From: Burkholderia sp.
GTDB lineage: Bacteria; Pseudomonadota; Gammaproteobacteria; Burkholderiales; Burkholderiaceae
Assembly: GCF_018375725.1 (NCBI RefSeq)
Contig: NZ_JAHACR010000171.1
Location: forward strand, 1 to 8,902
Direction of reading: 5' to 3'
DNA: 8,902 bases
Position 1 is the first letter of the stretch; each line of letters opens with the position of its first letter. Both the position numbers and the translations under genes were made by a program. The notes under the pieces were generated by a model that was not told the DNA's origin, did not search any database, and saw nothing but the letters and a program-made list of their open reading frames with translations. This document shows positions 6,102 through 8,902 of the stretch, one piece after another.

Positions 6102-6166
6102 CGCGGCTCGCTTGCGCGGATCGGGCCTTTCGTGCGCGCATCACGGGCGGGCACGATGACGGCTTA

Positions 6167-7465
6167 TTAACCCCTGCGCTTGTCGACAACACGCCGTGCC
6201 TTGCCGACGGAGCGCTCGATGCCGTTGACCGGCAGTACGTTGACCCGCGCCGTGACGCCAATCAGCTCCTTGATATCGTGTGCGAGAGCCTGCTTCGCTG
6301 CATCGACCGCGGTCGCGTCGGGCGCGGTATCCGGGCACGGCTCGACGTTGAGCGTCAGCACATCGAGCGGCCCCTCCTTCGTCAGCACGATCTGGTAATG
6401 CGGCGCGAGTGCGCGTTGCTTGAGAAGTTGCTCTTCGATCTGCGTCGGGAACACGTTGACGCCGCGCACGATCATCATGTCGTCCGAACGGCCGGTGATC
6501 TTCTCCATTCGGCGCATCGTGCGTGCGGTGCCGGGCAGAAGACGCGTCAGATCGCGCGTCCGGTAGCGAATGATCGGCAGCGCCTCCTTCGTCAGGGACG
6601 TGAATACCAGCTCGCCCAGTTCGCCGTCGGGCAGCACCTCGCCGGTTTCGGGATCGATGATCTCCGGGTAGAAGTGATCTTCCCAGATCGTCGGGCCATC
6701 CTTGCTCTCGACGCATTCGGACGCGACACCTGGCCCTATCACCTCGGACAGCCCGTAAATGTCGACCGCGTCGATCCCCATGCGTCGTTCGATCGCGACG
6801 CGCATGTCGTTGGTCCACGGCTCTGCGCCGAAAATGCCGATGCGCAGCGAACTTTGCGCGGGATCGAGACCTTGCCGCTCGAATTCGTCGGCGATCGACA
6901 GCATGTAGCTCGGCGTCACCATGATGATGTCCGGGCGGAAATCCTGGATCAGTTGTACCTGCTTCTCGGTCTGTCCGCCGCCGAACGGAATCACGGTCAG
7001 CCCGGCGCGCTCCGCGCCGTAGTGCGCGCCGAGGCCGCCCGTGAAGAGTCCGTAGCCGTAACTGATGTGCACCTTGTCGCCACGCCGCGCGCCGGCGGCT
7101 CGAATCGAACGGGCGACGAGGTTTGCCCAGGTGTCGATATCGCGCGCGGTATAGCCGACCACCGTCGGCTTGCCGGTCGTGCCCGACGATGCATGGATGC
7201 GCGAGATCCTGTCCTGTGGCACCGCGAACATACCGAACGGATAGTTGTCGCGCAGATCGCTTTTTGTCGTGAACGGAAAGCGGGACAGGTCGGCGAGCGT
7301 TTTCAGGTCGTCAGGATGCACGCCGGCTTCGTCAAACTTGTGCCGATAGACCGGCGAATTGTCATAGGCATGCCGGAGCGACCATTTGAGACGTTCGAGT
7401 TGCAGTGCGGCCAGTTCGTCGCGGCTGGAAGTCTCGATCGGTTCGAGCGGTAGTGGGGTAGTCAT
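6167..7465 (-). CDS. paaK: Phenylacetate-CoA ligase
   Basis: PaaK activates phenylacetate with ATP and CoA to phenylacetyl-CoA, the entry step of the aerobic hybrid phenylacetate pathway. The 432-residue length is that of known PaaK. Adenylate-forming motifs are clear: SSGTTGKP (93-100, P-loop-like), YGLSEVIGPG (237-246), YRTRD (301-305, ribose-binding Asp305) and GRSDDMMIVRGVNVFP (325-340). The C-terminal SVGKARR ends in the catalytic Lys422 position. The start at 7465 has GGAGA (7471-7475) at a good spacing, and MTTPLPLEPIE is a normal N-terminus for the family. It lies 38 nt after paaI and appears to be the last gene of the operon, since the next 383 bases are noncoding. Burkholderia species often carry two PaaK paralogues; this copy sits with paa genes, but which paralogue it is cannot be settled from sequence alone. 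Induction through the phenylacetyl-CoA-responsive repressor PaaR is known in Burkholderia, but the operator would be outside this window. Confidence 0.96.
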   Translation of the reverse strand: MTTPLPLEPIETSSRDELAALQLERLKWSLRHAYDNSPVYRHKFDEAGVHPDDLKTLADLSRFPFTTKSDLRDNYPFGMFAVPQDRISRIHASSGTTGKPTVVGYTARDIDTWANLVARSIRAAGARRGDKVHISYGYGLFTGGLGAHYGAERAGLTVIPFGGGQTEKQVQLIQDFRPDIIMVTPSYMLSIADEFERQGLDPAQSSLRIGIFGAEPWTNDMRVAIERRMGIDAVDIYGLSEVIGPGVASECVESKDGPTIWEDHFYPEIIDPETGEVLPDGELGELVFTSLTKEALPIIRYRTRDLTRLLPGTARTMRRMEKITGRSDDMMIVRGVNVFPTQIEEQLLKQRALAPHYQIVLTKEGPLDVLTLNVEPCPDTAPDATAVDAAKQALAHDIKELIGVTARVNVLPVNGIERSVGKARRVVDKRRG

Positions 7466-7503
7466 GCGTGTCTCCAGTATTTTCTTGTCGTCAGGTCAGT
7501 TCG

Positions 7504-7956
7504 TCAGCGATCGTCCTGAATCACCACGCCTTTGATCTGAGCAGATTTGCCGCGAAACATCGCGACCGTTTCGCCGGCCAGATTCGTCACTCGAATGTCA
7601 TAGATGCCATACCGCCCGTTGCGTGTCTGCTCGACCGCTTCAGCCGTCAGAACGTCGCCGCCATGTACCGGCCGCAGGAACTCGATCGAGCAACCCGCCG
7701 CGACCGTATTCACGTTGTACGAGTTGCATGCGAACGCGAACGTCGAATCGGCAAGCGCGAATATCAAGCCGCCGTGGCAGATCTGGTGGCCGTTCAGGAA
7801 GTCCGGCCGCACCGGCATGCGCATGCGCGCATAGCCGGGGTGTACTTCGACGAGCTCCATGCCCAGTGCGCGACTGCATGCGTCGGCGTCGTACATCGCT
7901 TGCGCCGTGGCTTGCGCGAGCGCATCCGGACTAAGTCCTTCGATGTCGCGATTCAT
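7504..7956 (-). CDS. paaI: Hydroxyphenylacetyl-CoA thioesterase (hotdog fold)
   Basis: PaaI hydrolyses ring-hydroxylated phenylacetyl-CoA and related dead-end thioesters, releasing trapped CoA when the pathway stalls. The product of 150 residues is one hotdog domain. The active-site segment is NGHQICHGGLIFALADS (55-71), with His61-Gly62-Gly63 and Asp70 where the family's catalytic aspartate lies. AAGCSIEFLRPVHGGDVL (86-103) is the typical central strand pair of PaaI/YbgC-type thioesterases. The start at 7956 follows the paaG stop by a single base (TGA-C-ATG), and its GAGGGA site (7964-7969) is inside paaG, so translational coupling is likely. Upstream in-frame codons only overlap paaG out of frame and are not used. 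Naming rests on fold motifs plus location between paaG and paaK; a general acyl-CoA thioesterase is the only serious alternative. Some annotations call this protein PaaD. Confidence 0.93.
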   Translation of the reverse strand: MNRDIEGLSPDALAQATAQAMYDADACSRALGMELVEVHPGYARMRMPVRPDFLNGHQICHGGLIFALADSTFAFACNSYNVNTVAAGCSIEFLRPVHGGDVLTAEAVEQTRNGRYGIYDIRVTNLAGETVAMFRGKSAQIKGVVIQDDR

Positions 7957-7957
7957 G

Positions 7958-8749
7958 TCATCGTCCCTCGAAGCGCGGCGCGCGTTTCTCGATGAAGGCC
8001 TGCACGCCTTCGGCGTAATCGTGAGACTGGCCCAGCCTGCGCTGCAGGTCGCGCTCCAGGTCGAGTTGCTGATCGAGCGTATTCGTGATGCCCTCTCGCA
8101 TGGCCTGCTTGATTGCGGCAATGGCGAGCGTCGGTTGCTGCGCCAGCTGTGCGGCGAGTTGACGGGTTGTCGCGGCGAGCGTGTCGTCGTCGACTGCGCG
8201 CCAGATAAGGCCCCACTGTTCGGCCTGTTCCGCGCTCAGCTTGTCGCCGGTCAGTGCAAGGCCGAGTGCGCGCGCCATCCCGATGCGTTGCGGCAGGAAC
8301 CAGGTGCCGCCGGAGTCCGGCACGAGTCCGATCTTGACGAATGCCTGGATAAAACTACTCGAACGCGCAGCCAGCACGAGGTCGCACGCGAACGCGAGAT
8401 TGGCGCCTGCGCCGGCCGCCGTGCCGTTGACGGACGCGATCACCGGGATCGACATACGCTGCAGACGACGGATCAGCGGGTTGAAGTGCGCGTCGATCAA
8501 TGCGCCCAGATCGGTTGTCGTGCCGGGCGTGAAGTCGAGATCGGCGAGATCCTGGCCGGCACAGAAGCCACGCCCAGCACCGGTCAGAATCAGTGCGCGC
8601 GCGCCGGCGGATTCGATTTCATCGAGCGCCGATTGCAGTTCGCGGTGCATCGCCCGCGTGAAGCTGTTGAGCTTGTCCGGGCGGCTCAAGGTGATCGTTG
8701 CCACGCACGAGGTGTGATCGATATCCAGCTGAATCGCTTGATAGGACAT
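7958..8749 (-). CDS. paaG: 1,2-epoxyphenylacetyl-CoA isomerase (crotonase family)
   Basis: PaaG converts the ring 1,2-epoxide of phenylacetyl-CoA to oxepin-CoA, and also shifts a double bond later in the pathway. The 263-residue protein is a crotonase-fold enzyme of normal length. Key segments are RPDKLNSF (23-30), the CoA/oxyanion-hole motif GRGFCAGQDL (59-68), NGTAAGAGANLA (108-119) for the second oxyanion contact, and GLVPDSGGTWFLP (141-153) with Asp145 in the position of the catalytic aspartate of PaaG. The LTGDKLSAEQAEQWG segment (166-180) and the C-terminal TNTLDQQLDLERD (222-234) closely resemble E. coli PaaG, as I remember it, and separate it from the hydratase PaaF, which has two catalytic glutamates. 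The start at 8749 has a strong AAGGAG site (8757-8762). It follows the thiolase stop by 47 nt and precedes paaI by one base, so all are in one operon. Confidence 0.95.
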   Translation of the reverse strand: MSYQAIQLDIDHTSCVATITLSRPDKLNSFTRAMHRELQSALDEIESAGARALILTGAGRGFCAGQDLADLDFTPGTTTDLGALIDAHFNPLIRRLQRMSIPVIASVNGTAAGAGANLAFACDLVLAARSSSFIQAFVKIGLVPDSGGTWFLPQRIGMARALGLALTGDKLSAEQAEQWGLIWRAVDDDTLAATTRQLAAQLAQQPTLAIAAIKQAMREGITNTLDQQLDLERDLQRRLGQSHDYAEGVQAFIEKRAPRFEGR

Positions 8750-8796
8750 CCGGTATCTCCTTCATAAATTCACGAGGGACATGCGAAGCGTCTTCG

Positions 8797-8902
8797 TTAC
8801 ACCCGCTCGATTGCGATCGCGATGCCTTGCCCCACGCCGATGCACATCGTGCACAGTGCGTAACGGCCTTTCGTGCGATGCAACTGATACATCGCCGTCG
8901 TC
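8797..8902 (-). CDS. paaJ: Acetyl-CoA acetyltransferase (3-oxoadipyl-CoA thiolase type), C-terminal fragment
   Basis: Only the last 34 codons and the TAA (8797-8799) are inside the window; the gene continues past the right edge. The visible tail GRYALCTMCIGVGQGIA and IERV is characteristic of the C-terminus of type II thiolases of the PaaJ/PcaF group. It includes the conserved CIGVGQG with the cysteine that acts as proton donor/base in the Claisen reaction. PaaJ cleaves 3-oxo-5,6-dehydrosuberyl-CoA and 3-oxoadipyl-CoA to acetyl-CoA, 2,3-dehydroadipyl-CoA and succinyl-CoA. Location directly before paaG makes the phenylacetate role likely; the beta-ketoadipate enzyme PcaF is nearly indistinguishable from this fragment. 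The frame is set by the stop and the motif; the first base of the window edge (8902) belongs to an incomplete codon. Confidence 0.88.
   Translation of the reverse strand, partial: TTAMYQLHRTKGRYALCTMCIGVGQGIAIAIERV

Larger units (their letters stand above)
5784..6166. other. Convergent intergenic region rich in inverted repeats, no clear gene
   Basis: These 383 bases lie between the ends of mltA (plus) and paaK (minus). No frame gives a recognisable protein. They hold inverted repeats at 5813-5846, 5901-5915 (CGATGC-ATG-GCATCG), 6001-6057 and 6070-6101. Their likeliest job is transcription termination from both sides, although none is followed by a strong T-run. Base composition around 5960-6000 and 6055-6070 is less GC-rich than the flanking genes, so a degraded insertion is possible. 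Confidence 0.55.

Noticed and set aside
6038..7453. A 471-codon plus-strand open frame antisense to paaK
   Set aside because: It is composition-driven mirror coding, with His/Arg/Val-rich sequence without domains, and paaK explains the conservation.

Overview
The window reads as chromosomal DNA of a high-GC betaproteobacterium, most probably Burkholderia (cepacia-complex-like). This rests on strong G/C codon bias, the rpe-gph-trpE-trpG order, a neighbouring apaG-mltA pair, and a phenylacetate-degradation gene set whose proteins closely resemble known Paa enzymes. The organism call is inference from gene content; no database search was possible.

Left part (1-3901, minus strand): a co-directional block transcribed leftward as rpe (ribulose-5-phosphate 3-epimerase), gph (phosphoglycolate phosphatase), a trp leader/attenuator, trpE and trpG (the two anthranilate synthase subunits). 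trpD probably follows just beyond the left edge, because a GGAG motif sits directly after the trpG stop. The most informative non-obvious element is between gph and trpE: a 24-codon leader peptide gene (trpL, 2372-2446) with three Trp codons near its end, followed by mutually exclusive antiterminator and terminator hairpins and a run of six U. This is a classic ribosome-mediated tryptophan attenuator. The leader starts only 17 nt after the gph stop, and a candidate promoter lies inside the unusually AT-rich end of gph.

Middle (3902-5783): apaG (plus strand) is divergent from rpe. A 46-residue single-span membrane protein (minus strand) stands head-to-head with mltA, a lipoprotein murein transglycosylase on the plus strand. 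Their start codons are 28 nt apart, so each promoter must overlap the other gene.

Convergent gap (5784-6166): 383 bases without a convincing gene but with several inverted repeats, including a perfect 12-bp pair at 6001-6057. It separates mltA from the oppositely oriented paa genes.

Right part (6167-8902, minus strand): a thiolase (paaJ/pcaF type, only its C-terminus is present), paaG, paaI and paaK in a tight operon. PaaK activates phenylacetate to its CoA thioester, PaaG isomerises the ring epoxide to the oxepin, the thiolase performs the final cleavages, and PaaI hydrolyses dead-end CoA thioesters. The operon promoter and the other paa genes lie beyond the right edge.

Overall these are well-known families in a largely ordinary core region. 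I found no novel multi-gene system. The items worth a second look are the trp attenuator and its relation to gph, the tiny membrane protein, and the repeat-rich convergent gap.
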